Source: an uncultured Sutterella sp. (GTDB taxonomy: Bacteria > Pseudomonadota > Gammaproteobacteria > Burkholderiales > Burkholderiaceae_F). Taken from it: 22,117 nucleotides of DNA. Of this stretch, positions 14,287-21,493 are shown piece by piece (within the stretch, counting starts at the first letter, position 1; every line of letters begins with the position of its first letter). The translations under genes and the position numbers were made by a program. The notes under the pieces were generated by a model. It did not search any database. It was not told the origin of the DNA and worked only from the letters and a program-made list of their open reading frames with translations. Location of the stretch: positions 1 through 22,117 of the forward strand of contig URFF01000024.1 in the NCBI GenBank assembly GCA_900546995.1, in the 5' to 3' direction.

Positions 14287-15558
14287 CTACTGGTTTTGCT
14301 TCGCAAACAAATCTTTGGCAGTTGATTCTCTTTTTATTTCTTCGATCCTATAGTCGATCGTTTTACTCGTCTCCTCATAACGGACGACCTCCTGTCCAGA
14401 CTTTATGTCCGTTATTTGAAACGGTAAGCTGACATATTTCCCCAGTCTTTTGGTTGGCGGATACAGAATTTCGTATTGTTGCTCCCGTTCGTAATGGACA
14501 AGAAATACCTGTCGGTACCGATATCTCATTTTTTCTTCTTTGATTAAAACCTCAAAACGTTTTTTGTTCTGAGAAAACGATAAGTTTTTCCCCAAGTTCT
14601 TTTCACTCCAACTGGCACAGATTCGATGCAAATGCTCTCGAGACTGACCAAATGGAACATGAGCGTCAGTTACCTCTCGTGCTTGAACAGAAAACTCCTC
14701 GTTGTACTGCTCAATAAACCGATCAATATTGGCATTGGCTTGCTCAATATCGGTTATCCCTTCGTAGGCAAATTGATGGGGCCAACGTCCTTGGAGAGTT
14801 TTATTTAAGCGCTCTATTCGTCCTTTGGCCTGGGGACTATGGGCATAAATAGTTTCTATTCCAAGATGGCGACATACTCTTTCGTAATCGGTTAGCTGGT
14901 AACTTCGTCTCAGTGTCCGATGATCTCCAACCGGAGTGAAAATACTGTGTTTATCGCTGTAGAAAGCCAATGGAATACCATAACGCCATACATGCTGCTC
15001 AATCAGTTCCCGATAACTCAAAGAATTTTCTGTAGGAGCAAATTGAGCGGCTGTGATTCGACTGGTCGCATCATCGATAAACACCATCAAGCAAGCACGA
15101 TCCCTTTGTGGTCCAAACCAATGGTGCGGGCTTCCGTCCAGTTGAATCAGTTCGCCAAACTGAGCTCTTCTTCGTCTTAGCGGATGTAACGAGGTCTTTC
15201 TTTCCTGCTGTAAAACCGGATCCTCTTTCAATAATCGTCTTAGTGTCTCTGCCGATATTTCCAAGCCCTCATAACGAAGGTAACGAACAGCCAAGTTGTA
15301 AGGCATTAGACGCAATGATTCTCGGCTCATCGCCTCAAGAATCTTTTGACGGATTGAGGAATCGATCTTGTTATGAGGCTCTTTACCTGTGTTGCCATGG
15401 ATTAAACCATCAGCGCCAAAGTCTCGATATTTAGCAGCTATCCGCATAACCGTGCGAGGGGTGCGCTCAAGCATAACGGATGCCTGCTTTAACGATATTG
15501 AACCTTCTACATAAGCTTGAATAATCGAAACATCAATGTGTTTTTTCTTATCTGTCAT
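14287..15558 (-). CDS. DDE (integrase-core) transposase
   Basis: From the ATG at 15558 the protein has 423 aa; the frame extends to a TTG at 15633 inside the terminal repeats, an unlikely start. Order of domains: helix-turn-helix region at about 15-55 (ISLKQASVMLERTPRTVMRIA), a second DNA-binding region up to about 125, and an rve-type catalytic core with Asp141 (QLDGSPHHWFGP), Asp202 (YSDKHSIF) and Glu249 (KGRIERLNKTLQ). The C-terminal 150 residues include the lysine-rich FEVLIKEEK region. All catalytic residues are present, the frame is intact and the ends are perfect, so the element may still move. It resembles the ISNCY/IS1202-type transposases of 430-450 aa. Confidence 0.9.
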   Translation of the reverse strand: MTDKKKHIDVSIIQAYVEGSISLKQASVMLERTPRTVMRIAAKYRDFGADGLIHGNTGKEPHNKIDSSIRQKILEAMSRESLRLMPYNLAVRYLRYEGLEISAETLRRLLKEDPVLQQERKTSLHPLRRRRAQFGELIQLDGSPHHWFGPQRDRACLMVFIDDATSRITAAQFAPTENSLSYRELIEQHVWRYGIPLAFYSDKHSIFTPVGDHRTLRRSYQLTDYERVCRHLGIETIYAHSPQAKGRIERLNKTLQGRWPHQFAYEGITDIEQANANIDRFIEQYNEEFSVQAREVTDAHVPFGQSREHLHRICASWSEKNLGKNLSFSQNKKRFEVLIKEEKMRYRYRQVFLVHYEREQQYEILYPPTKRLGKYVSLPFQITDIKSGQEVVRYEETSKTIDYRIEEIKRESTAKDLFAKQNQ

Positions 15559-15612
15559 GGATTTTTTCCAATCCCTGACACATATGAGCCGATTTATTTT
15601 AGCGAGATGAAG

Positions 15613-15701
15613 GTGACATTTTCGCTGTGTCAACCCCTATGACAAAGTCGCTTTGTCGGATGTGACAAATTCGCTGTGGGTGACGTGACATAATCGCTGT
15701 G
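15613..15701. repeat. Four 17-bp iterons at the right end of the insertion sequence
   Basis: Copies of GTGACAWWWTCGCTGTG-type sequence at 15613-15629, 15639-15655 (ATGACAAAGTCGCTTTG variant), 15662-15678 and 15685-15701, in opposite orientation to the left-end array, with start-to-start distances of 26, 23 and 23 nt. Confidence 0.8.
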
Positions 15702-15709
15702 GCGTAACA

Positions 15710-15727
15710 AAATCTTATGAAAGTCCT
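15710..15727. repeat. Target-site duplication, right copy (18 bp)
   Basis: AAATCTTATGAAAGTCCT directly right of the insertion sequence, identical to 14115-14132. Removing the element and one copy restores a continuous sequence behind the HNH gene. Confidence 0.9.
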
Positions 15728-15890
15728 ATGTTCTTTGTTTGAATTTGCTAACATTCCGTTGTATTTAGGTTACAAAAGTAGCCGAATGCGTGCAAATTCA
15801 ACAATTGCCAGTGCCTGAAAAATTTACACAAGAACTTACACAAAAAATAGAGTTTACATATTAACCATTTGATTAATAAGTGAATATGAA

Positions 15891-15907
15891 GCTCTCCCCG
15901 GGCACCA
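15891..15907 (+). other. tRNA 3'-end remnant, candidate attachment site at the island boundary
   Basis: The sequence GCTCTCCCCGGGCACCA has the layout of a tRNA 3' end: CTCTC (15892-15896) as 3' half of a T-stem, CCCGGGC (15897-15903) as 3' acceptor strand, discriminator A and encoded CCA (15905-15907). A partner beginning GCCCGGG is common for tRNA-Leu and similar tRNAs. The bases before it do not form a T-loop, so the rest of the tRNA is absent. A terminator follows 7 nt later. This is the pattern left when an element integrates into a tRNA 3' end, with the identity block at the T-arm and acceptor. Chance similarity cannot be excluded. Confidence 0.5.
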
Positions 15908-15914
15908 AAAATAG

Positions 15915-15939
15915 AGCACGTTCAGACGTGCTTTTTTTT
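15915..15939 (+). terminator. Rho-independent terminator behind the tRNA-like remnant
   Basis: AGCACG (15915-15920) and CGTGCT (15927-15932) form a stem with a 6-nt loop, followed by an unbroken run of T (15932-15939). It has no gene of its own to end here, which fits the idea that it is the original terminator of a tRNA gene whose 3' end was displaced. Confidence 0.85.
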
Positions 15940-16144
15940 GTGTCTGACGATATAAAATCATATATAAATCAACACATTACTGTTCTCGTGTAAAAGTTCA
16001 AATTCAATTGAGAATCAAGCCGATCGCTTTTTTCTAGTAGTTTCCTGCAGATTCCTTTGTTTTTCTTGCTTAGATGAAAGAACTTACGTATAGTGGCGGC
16101 TTTCTTTTTATTCTCTCCACACTCTCTTTAATGAGGATTTTTCG

Positions 16145-17512
16145 ATGCTCGAATTATTCATTTGCGTGGTAGCACTGGTAGTTGCTGGTTGGGCAATTGC
16201 GAAAAACTACGATGCAAAGGTTGTTTTATTTGCAACCGGTCTGATCTTATTAGTCATCGCGATTTTGTTGGGACACCCGGCAGTGAGCGCCAAAGCCTCT
16301 TCCGGTTTGGCTTGGGTTGATCCGTTTAAGGCGGTGAAAGACCTTTTCGTCAGTCAATACTCCAATGCCGGTCTCATCATTATGACGTTATTCGGCTTTG
16401 CCGCATACATGTCTCATATCGGTGCAAACGATATGGTGATTCGTGTTCTCAGTAAGCCGCTTGAACGGGTTCACTCGCCGTATGTTTTGGTTCCGTTGGT
16501 GTTTTGGGTTGGCACGCTTCTATCGATCATTATCCCGAGTGCATCTTCGCTTGCGGTGATTTTGATGGCAACGCTTTACCCGGTGCTTCGCGCGGCTCGG
16601 ATGAGCATTTTGACCGCTGCCGCAGTGATCGCAACGACTGCCACGATCGTGCCGACGCCTCTTGGCGGCGATAACGTTGTTGCGGCCCGTGTTTTAGGAT
16701 TCGAGCACGTTGTGGACTATGTGTTCTATCACCACGCGCCGATTACCATTCCAGCTTTGATCATCATGGGTTTCGCCCACTATTTCTGGCAGCGCTATAT
16801 GGATAAGCGTCAGGCCGGAAAGGTGACCGGTGAAATTGATGAAAGTAAACTCAAGCATCGAGATTTAACCGGTGTGCCGGTTTACTACGCCTTATTTCCG
16901 GTGTTACCTTTGATTTTGGTGATCTTCTTCTGGGCCTTCTTCAAGCATGCGAAAGTGGGTTTGGTTGAAATCACGGTTTTCTGCTTTGCTTTGGCTTTCA
17001 TCTGTGAATTGATCCGGAAGGGTGGCGTGAAGCAAGGTATGAAGGACGCCAATCTATTCTTTAAGGGAATGGGCGAAGGCTTTTCTCAAGTGGTTGTGTT
17101 GATTGTTGCCGCTTCAACCATGGTGGCCGGTCTTCGTGCAATGGGCATGATTGACATGATTTCCAACTCTATTTCCGGAGTAGAAAATGCGAGCGCCGGT
17201 TTAATGTTTGCCTTCTCCGGCATAACCGCGTTGATTACCTTTATTAGTGGTTCAGGCAATGCGGTCTTTTATAGCTTTATTGAGCTTATTCCGTCCATTG
17301 CGCAAAATGCCGGTATCGATCCGATCATGGTGGCATTGCCCATGCAATGCACCTCGAACTTGATCCGTTCCGTTTCGCCGGTGGCTGCTGTGGTGATTAT
17401 TGTGGCAGCTTCCGTTCGAGTCAATCCGCTTGAAGTGGTCAAGCGCACCTCCGTGCCGATTTTGGCTGGCTTTGTGACTGTGATGGTGATGTCCGTCATC
17501 CGTTACATTTAA
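16145..17512 (+). CDS. dcuC: Anaerobic C4-dicarboxylate transporter, DcuC family
   Basis: A 455-aa, very hydrophobic protein with about 12 membrane segments, close to the usual length of DcuC (about 460). Sequence features such as GFAAYMSHIGAND, IIIPSASSLAVIL and the PLGGDN block agree with the family, as does the C-terminal half with SGSGNAVFYSF. DcuC carriers move fumarate, malate and succinate across the inner membrane, mainly succinate export during fumarate respiration or fermentation. The start has GAGGA 8 nt upstream. It stands alone between two terminators, so it is a single-gene transcript. It appears to be the first gene of the ordinary chromosome after the island boundary. DcuC versus a near relative (DcuD or a DcuC-like carrier of other substrates) cannot be separated by eye. 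Confidence 0.85.
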   Translation: MLELFICVVALVVAGWAIAKNYDAKVVLFATGLILLVIAILLGHPAVSAKASSGLAWVDPFKAVKDLFVSQYSNAGLIIMTLFGFAAYMSHIGANDMVIRVLSKPLERVHSPYVLVPLVFWVGTLLSIIIPSASSLAVILMATLYPVLRAARMSILTAAAVIATTATIVPTPLGGDNVVAARVLGFEHVVDYVFYHHAPITIPALIIMGFAHYFWQRYMDKRQAGKVTGEIDESKLKHRDLTGVPVYYALFPVLPLILVIFFWAFFKHAKVGLVEITVFCFALAFICELIRKGGVKQGMKDANLFFKGMGEGFSQVVVLIVAASTMVAGLRAMGMIDMISNSISGVENASAGLMFAFSGITALITFISGSGNAVFYSFIELIPSIAQNAGIDPIMVALPMQCTSNLIRSVSPVAAVVIIVAASVRVNPLEVVKRTSVPILAGFVTVMVMSVIRYI

Positions 17513-17538
17513 ACAGATCTCAATCGGTCGGTTCTCAT

Positions 17539-17575
17539 TTTCGGGCTAAGTTCGTGATTCAAACTTAGCCCGAAA
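17539..17575 (+). terminator. Rho-independent terminator after dcuC
   Basis: Perfect 14-bp arms, TTTCGGGCTAAGTT (17539-17552) and its inverse (17562-17575), around a 9-nt loop, then TTCTTT. Begins 26 nt after the dcuC stop. Confidence 0.85.
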
Positions 17576-17621
17576 TTCTTTATGATGAGAGTACTACCGC
17601 AGATACTTGAATCTTCATTTT

Positions 17622-18599
17622 ATGGCAGACAGACGATCATTTTTAATGGGTTCGGTGTTGTCGGGTTTTCTGGCTACCGGTGCATTTGCCCGAGCCGACA
17701 GTGCCCGTCCCGCTCACTCCCAGTGGGTGAGCATTATTGATTTAGATCGATGTACGGGCTGTCAGAATCAACCGATTCCGGCGTGCGTGGCAGCTTGCAG
17801 ACAGAAAAACCGACATCGATTTCCGGAACCTGAAAAACCGCTTCAACCCTATTGGCCACAGAAAACATTCGAAGATTTTTCTGATGACAGAGATCGCATT
17901 GATCGTCTAACCCCTTACAACTGGACGTTCGTTGAAAAAATCAGCCTTGATGACGGTCGGGTCGTGTTTGCCCCTCGGCGTTGCATGCACTGCTTTAACG
18001 CGCCTTGTCGGAAAATATGCCCGTTCGGTGCCATTGATCGTACTGAAGAAGGGGCCGTGAAAATTAACCCCGAGGTATGTTTCGGGGGAGCCAAGTGCCG
18101 GGATGTTTGCCCGTGGCAAATTCCTCAACGTCAAGCAGGCGTCGGATTGTATTTGGATGTACTGCCGAAATTTGCCGGTGGCGGCGTGATGTATAAATGT
18201 GATTTTTGTGCTGAGCGACTGCAAAAAGGAAGTGTTCCCGCATGCGCGGAAAGTTGTCCTCACGGGGCGATTATCTTTTTACCGCTGCAAGAAGCGATGA
18301 CTAAACTCAGAGAGATTGCCAGGGACCGTTACGTTTATGGTCTAAATGAAAATGGTGGAACGGCGACTTGGTATGTTTCTTCCGTTTCTTTTGACCTGTT
18401 GCAAAAAGCGCTTCTTAAAACCAAGAAATCAATTGTCGTGGACGGGCGACCTGACTTTAAACCGGTAGAGCCTGCGTTAGAGAAATCTTCCGGTTGGGCT
18501 ACGGCAACGCTGGCAGCGCCGGTTGCTGCCGTCGCATTTGCGTATTTAGTGGCTAAGCGCAAAAAACAAAAAGACGCCGAGTCGTCAGGAGAAAAGTAG
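17622..18599 (+). CDS. Tat-exported, membrane-anchored protein with four Fe-S cluster motifs
   Basis: I chose the ATG at 17622 because the twin-arginine signal (DRRSFLMG, residues 3-10) follows at once; the frame could begin at a TTG 15 nt earlier. No good ribosome site is seen for either. The 325-aa protein has cysteine groups at 44/47/55/59, 121/124/129/133, 153/159/163 and 193/196/208/212, as in electron-transfer (beta) subunits of formate dehydrogenase-like molybdoenzymes, and a C-terminal hydrophobic anchor at about 291-311. Only 15 cysteines are present: the third group has CFGG where CxxC is usual. The cytochrome b gene follows 2 nt later, so electrons would pass between the clusters and membrane quinone, but no catalytic subunit is in the window. 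Confidence 0.8.
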   Translation: MADRRSFLMGSVLSGFLATGAFARADSARPAHSQWVSIIDLDRCTGCQNQPIPACVAACRQKNRHRFPEPEKPLQPYWPQKTFEDFSDDRDRIDRLTPYNWTFVEKISLDDGRVVFAPRRCMHCFNAPCRKICPFGAIDRTEEGAVKINPEVCFGGAKCRDVCPWQIPQRQAGVGLYLDVLPKFAGGGVMYKCDFCAERLQKGSVPACAESCPHGAIIFLPLQEAMTKLREIARDRYVYGLNENGGTATWYVSSVSFDLLQKALLKTKKSIVVDGRPDFKPVEPALEKSSGWATATLAAPVAAVAFAYLVAKRKKQKDAESSGEK

Positions 18600-18601
18600 T
18601 C

Positions 18602-19255
18602 ATGAGGATATATCGCCAAAGTCTTCGTAATCGTTTGGTGCATTGGGGAATTGCACTCTCGTGCTTTGGGTTGATTGTGACCGGTGTTTTGCAAATGCCT
18701 GTTGCCAAGCGCTATGGGATCACCGCGCTTTTTCCCTCAACGGCAGATTTCTTCACAACCCTTCCTTGGCACTATGCGTTTGCGGTGATTTTCACGTTTT
18801 TGTGCGTTTTTCACCTAGCGGTGAACGCTTTTGAAGGTCATTTCGACATTGTTCCCCAAAAAGGCGACTTTTCAAAAAGTATTCAAATCATCAAGGCGCT
18901 AGTGACGGGTGAGCCCGAACCCCCTTCGGAAAAATATCTGCCTGAGCAACGTCTGGCCTGGGCGGGTTTTGTGTTTGTGTTCGCCTTGGTGATTGTGACC
19001 GGGCTACTGAAGACGCTCAAAAATTTCGCCGGTATTGAAATGCCGGATCCTGCACTTTTTTGGTTGGCTCAATTGCACAATTTAGGCATGGTTCTGACGA
19101 TTTTGCTTTTTTTGGGGCACATGGCAGCGTTTATCTTTAAAGCCAACCGATTTTTATTGCCAGCAATGTTTAGTGGCTATATTGACGAAAATTATGCTCT
19201 TCATCGTCATAGCCTCTGGTTAAAAAATGATGTTGAGCAATCAGGAAAGAATTGA
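18602..19255 (+). CDS. Membrane cytochrome b subunit, formate dehydrogenase gamma-like
   Basis: The 217-aa protein has four membrane segments (about 14-32, 56-76, 118-137 and 157-180). Histidines placed in or at them (His14, His57, His71, His159, His173) are suited to bind two b hemes, as in the FdnI/FdhC gamma subunits and related cytochrome b561-type proteins. It is co-transcribed with the Fe-S protein upstream (2-nt gap; AGGAG before the start). Together they would exchange electrons between periplasmic Fe-S clusters and the quinone pool. The donor or acceptor enzyme is not encoded nearby, so the substrate cannot be named. Confidence 0.8.
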   Translation: MRIYRQSLRNRLVHWGIALSCFGLIVTGVLQMPVAKRYGITALFPSTADFFTTLPWHYAFAVIFTFLCVFHLAVNAFEGHFDIVPQKGDFSKSIQIIKALVTGEPEPPSEKYLPEQRLAWAGFVFVFALVIVTGLLKTLKNFAGIEMPDPALFWLAQLHNLGMVLTILLFLGHMAAFIFKANRFLLPAMFSGYIDENYALHRHSLWLKNDVEQSGKN

Positions 19256-19284
19256 AAACGCTAAATAAAGTCCAAATCTTGCCG

Positions 19285-19290
19285 TATAAT
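19285..19290 (+). promoter_or_regulatory. Candidate -10 element for the xpt operon
   Basis: TATAAT 32 nt before the xpt start. The -35 region at the usual distance (TAAATA) is poor. The leader would be only about 25 nt, too short for a purine riboswitch. Confidence 0.45.
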
Positions 19291-19322
19291 GCAACAATTT
19301 ATTTCAACCGTTCGGTGGCGTT

Positions 19323-19892
19323 ATGAAAGCACTAAAAGAGCGCATTCTTAGGGATGGAAAATGCTTTGACGGCGGCATCCTTAAAGTCGATAACTTTATC
19401 AATCATCAAATGGATCCCATTTTGATGAAGTCCATGGCTGTGGAGTTTGTTCGTCGATTTGCCGGTCAAGAAATCAACAAAATCTTAACGATTGAAGCAA
19501 GTGGTATTGCGCCTGCCATTATGGTGGGTTATTTGTTGGAGTTGCCGGTCGTGTTCGCGAAAAAGAAAGTGCCGAGCACCATGGAAAATATGCTTGCCAC
19601 CAAGGTTTATTCTTTCACGAAAAACCGTACTTACGACGTTTGTGTCAGTAAAGACTATTTACATGCGGGCGATAAGGTCCTTTTCATTGATGACTTCTTA
19701 GCCAATGGCAATGCCGCCAAAGGCATTATCGACTTGGTCAAGCAAGCCGGAGCGGAACTCGTCGGCATGGGCTTTTTGATTGAAAAGGGATTCCAAGCGG
19801 GGGGTGATGAGCTGCGCAAGATGGGGATTCACGTGGAGTCCTTAGCGATCATCGATAGCCTTGACAATAACCAAATCACTATTCGCGAGTAA
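19323..19892 (+). CDS. xpt: Xanthine phosphoribosyltransferase
   Basis: The 189-aa protein matches the Bacillus-type Xpt from end to end: MKALKERIL and LKVDNFINHQMDP near the N-terminus, the IEASGIAP stretch at 57-64, and the PRPP-binding loop VLFIDDFLANGNA at about 119-131 with the acidic pair. It converts xanthine and PRPP to XMP and pyrophosphate in the cytoplasm, which feeds GMP synthesis. Length is as expected. It is followed after 9 nt by a purine permease gene, so uptake and salvage are made from one message. The ribosome site is weak (GGTGG). Confidence 0.9.
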   Translation: MKALKERILRDGKCFDGGILKVDNFINHQMDPILMKSMAVEFVRRFAGQEINKILTIEASGIAPAIMVGYLLELPVVFAKKKVPSTMENMLATKVYSFTKNRTYDVCVSKDYLHAGDKVLFIDDFLANGNAAKGIIDLVKQAGAELVGMGFLIEKGFQAGGDELRKMGIHVESLAIIDSLDNNQITIRE

Positions 19893-19901
19893 GGATCAAC
19901 C

Positions 19902-21275
19902 GTGGCAGAAATTGATCTTCAGGAGCACGCAACTCCCGCTAAATCCACCGAATTAATTTACGGTCTTGAAGACCGTCCGCCGCTGAAGGAAACATTTTTC
20001 GCGGCACTGCAGCATATGTTGGCCATTTTTGTGGCCATAATTACGCCGCCCTTGATTATCGCAGGCGCTATGGGACTTGATCGGGAAACGACCGGTTACT
20101 TGGTTTCCATGTCGCTCATGGTGTCCGGTTTTGCGACCTTTATCCAATGCCGAACGATTGGCCCGATTGGCTGCGGCCTCTTATGTATTCAAGGGACCAG
20201 TTTTTCCTTCATTGGTCCGATTATTTCGGCTGGGATGACAGGTGGCTTGGCGAGCGTTTTCGGCGCCACGATGATTGCCTCAACGGTGGAAATGTTTGTG
20301 AGCCGCATTCTGAAGTACACGCGCCGCATCATCACGCCTTTGATTTCCGGCATTGTGGTGACGCTTATCGGTATGAGTCTCATTAAGGTCGGTATTGTCG
20401 CTTGCGGTGGCGGCTACGGGGCGATGGAAAACGGCACGTTCGGTAGCTTCCGCAATTTGGGATTGGCTGCGCTCGTGTTGGTGTCCATTATCTTCTTTAA
20501 TAGAAGCTCCAACCGTTACCTGCGAATGAGTTCCATCGTGATTGGCTTAAGTATCGGCTATGCCGTCTCTTGGTTGATTGGGATGATCGATTTCTCGTCG
20601 GTGAAAAGTTACGGTGGTTTTAATATCCCGATTCCCTTTAAGTACGGTATTGACTTCAATTGGGGCGCCATTATCGGGTTGGCCTTGGTGTATTTGATCA
20701 CAGCCATTGAAGCCTATGGGGACGTGACCGCCAATTCCATGATCTCCGGTCAACCGGTTCGCGGTGAGAAATTTATGCGTCGTGCGCAAGGCGGGATTCT
20801 GGCTGACGGCTTTAATTCCATGTTGGCGGGTATTTTCAATTCCTTCCCGAATTCCATTTTTGCGCAAAATAACGGCATGATTCAATTAACCGGTGTAGCA
20901 AGCCGCTACGTCGGCTACTTCATCGCCGGCTTTTTGGTGCTTTTGGGCATTTTCCCGGCGATCGGCTTGGTCTTTTCTTTGATGCCTGAGCCGGTTTTGG
21001 GCGGTGCCACGTTATTGATGTTCGGCACGGTCGCAGCCGCCGGTATGCGCATCATCGCCAGTCAACGAATCGACCGTAAGGCGATTTTGGTGATTGCTTT
21101 AAGTTTCTCCTTTGGATTAAGCGTGGAAATGGTTCCCAATATTTTGAGCCAATTCCCGGAAACGCTTCGCAATATCTTTGCCTCCGGTATTACCACGGGT
21201 GGGTTAACGGCCATTATCGCCAATGCCCTAATTCGTATTGACGAATACAAAGACAACAAGGAAGAAGAAATCTAA
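19902..21275 (+). CDS. NCS2-family xanthine (purine) permease
   Basis: A GTG start behind AAGGA gives 457 aa, a normal length for the NCS2/NAT family. QHMLAIFVAIITPPLII at the first membrane segment and the NAT signature QNNGMIQLTG (residues 322-331) are present, along with about 12-14 membrane segments. In this family QNxGxxxxTG-type signatures are typical of xanthine and urate carriers rather than uracil carriers, and the gene is paired with xpt, so I infer xanthine uptake by proton symport. XanP or XanQ are the nearest named relatives; uric acid transport is the main alternative. The operon ends in a strong terminator. Confidence 0.85.
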   Translation: MAEIDLQEHATPAKSTELIYGLEDRPPLKETFFAALQHMLAIFVAIITPPLIIAGAMGLDRETTGYLVSMSLMVSGFATFIQCRTIGPIGCGLLCIQGTSFSFIGPIISAGMTGGLASVFGATMIASTVEMFVSRILKYTRRIITPLISGIVVTLIGMSLIKVGIVACGGGYGAMENGTFGSFRNLGLAALVLVSIIFFNRSSNRYLRMSSIVIGLSIGYAVSWLIGMIDFSSVKSYGGFNIPIPFKYGIDFNWGAIIGLALVYLITAIEAYGDVTANSMISGQPVRGEKFMRRAQGGILADGFNSMLAGIFNSFPNSIFAQNNGMIQLTGVASRYVGYFIAGFLVLLGIFPAIGLVFSLMPEPVLGGATLLMFGTVAAAGMRIIASQRIDRKAILVIALSFSFGLSVEMVPNILSQFPETLRNIFASGITTGGLTAIIANALIRIDEYKDNKEEEI

Positions 21276-21308
21276 CGATTTTTCTGAATTCTTTTCATCT
21301 CAAAGACT

Positions 21309-21333
21309 GCCGCCGAAAGTGCCCCTCGGCGGC
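21309..21333 (+). terminator. Rho-independent terminator after the xpt-permease operon
   Basis: GCCGCCGA (21309-21316) pairs with TCGGCGGC (21326-21333) around a 9-nt loop, followed by TTCTTTTTCTCT. Confidence 0.9.
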
Positions 21334-21493
21334 TTCTTTTTCTCTACGCTAATCTGCTTAAGCACTTCGTCTATCGACAAATTTTTGATTCTTCTAGGTA
21401 TTTTCTTTAATCCATGGGTTTATGTTTGACGTATTCTGAAAGTTCAACGCTTAAAAACGTTTGCTGTGTCGATAACAAAAGGAGCCGGAAATC

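Larger units (their letters stand above)
14133..15709 (-). mobile_element. Complete insertion sequence, IS1202/ISNCY-like, 1577 bp
   Basis: The element is bounded by a perfect 25-bp terminal inverted repeat (14133-14157 and 15685-15709, outer ends TGTTACGCC / GGCGTAACA) and flanked by an identical 18-bp direct repeat. It encodes one DDE transposase on the minus strand. Both ends carry four further copies of a 17-bp motif (see iterons). The single long transposase gene and the unusually long target duplication fit the IS1202 group, formerly listed under ISNCY, which I recall as making long duplications; the exact subgroup needs a database match. It lies just after the HNH gene, 2 nt or less of target sequence separating stop codon and duplicated site. 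Confidence 0.85.
15728..16144. other. 417-nt stretch without a clear gene: island end, terminator, dcuC leader
   Basis: The left part contains only a 33-codon frame (15717-15818) whose ATG lies in the duplicated target; it has no good ribosome site and no recognisable product. Then follow an AT-rich segment, the tRNA-like 3' end (15891-15907), a terminator (15915-15939) and about 200 nt of AT-rich leader before dcuC in which I see no convincing promoter or FNR site. Confidence 0.6.

Noticed and set aside
16004..16018. TTGA-GA-ATCAA upstream of dcuC as an FNR site
   Set aside because: FNR half-sites (TTGAT / ATCAA) are separated by 4 nt; here the spacing is too short and one half-site is incomplete.
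19256..19322. Purine riboswitch before xpt
   Set aside because: The leader after the likely -10 is about 25 nt, too short for the aptamer, and no conserved loops are seen.
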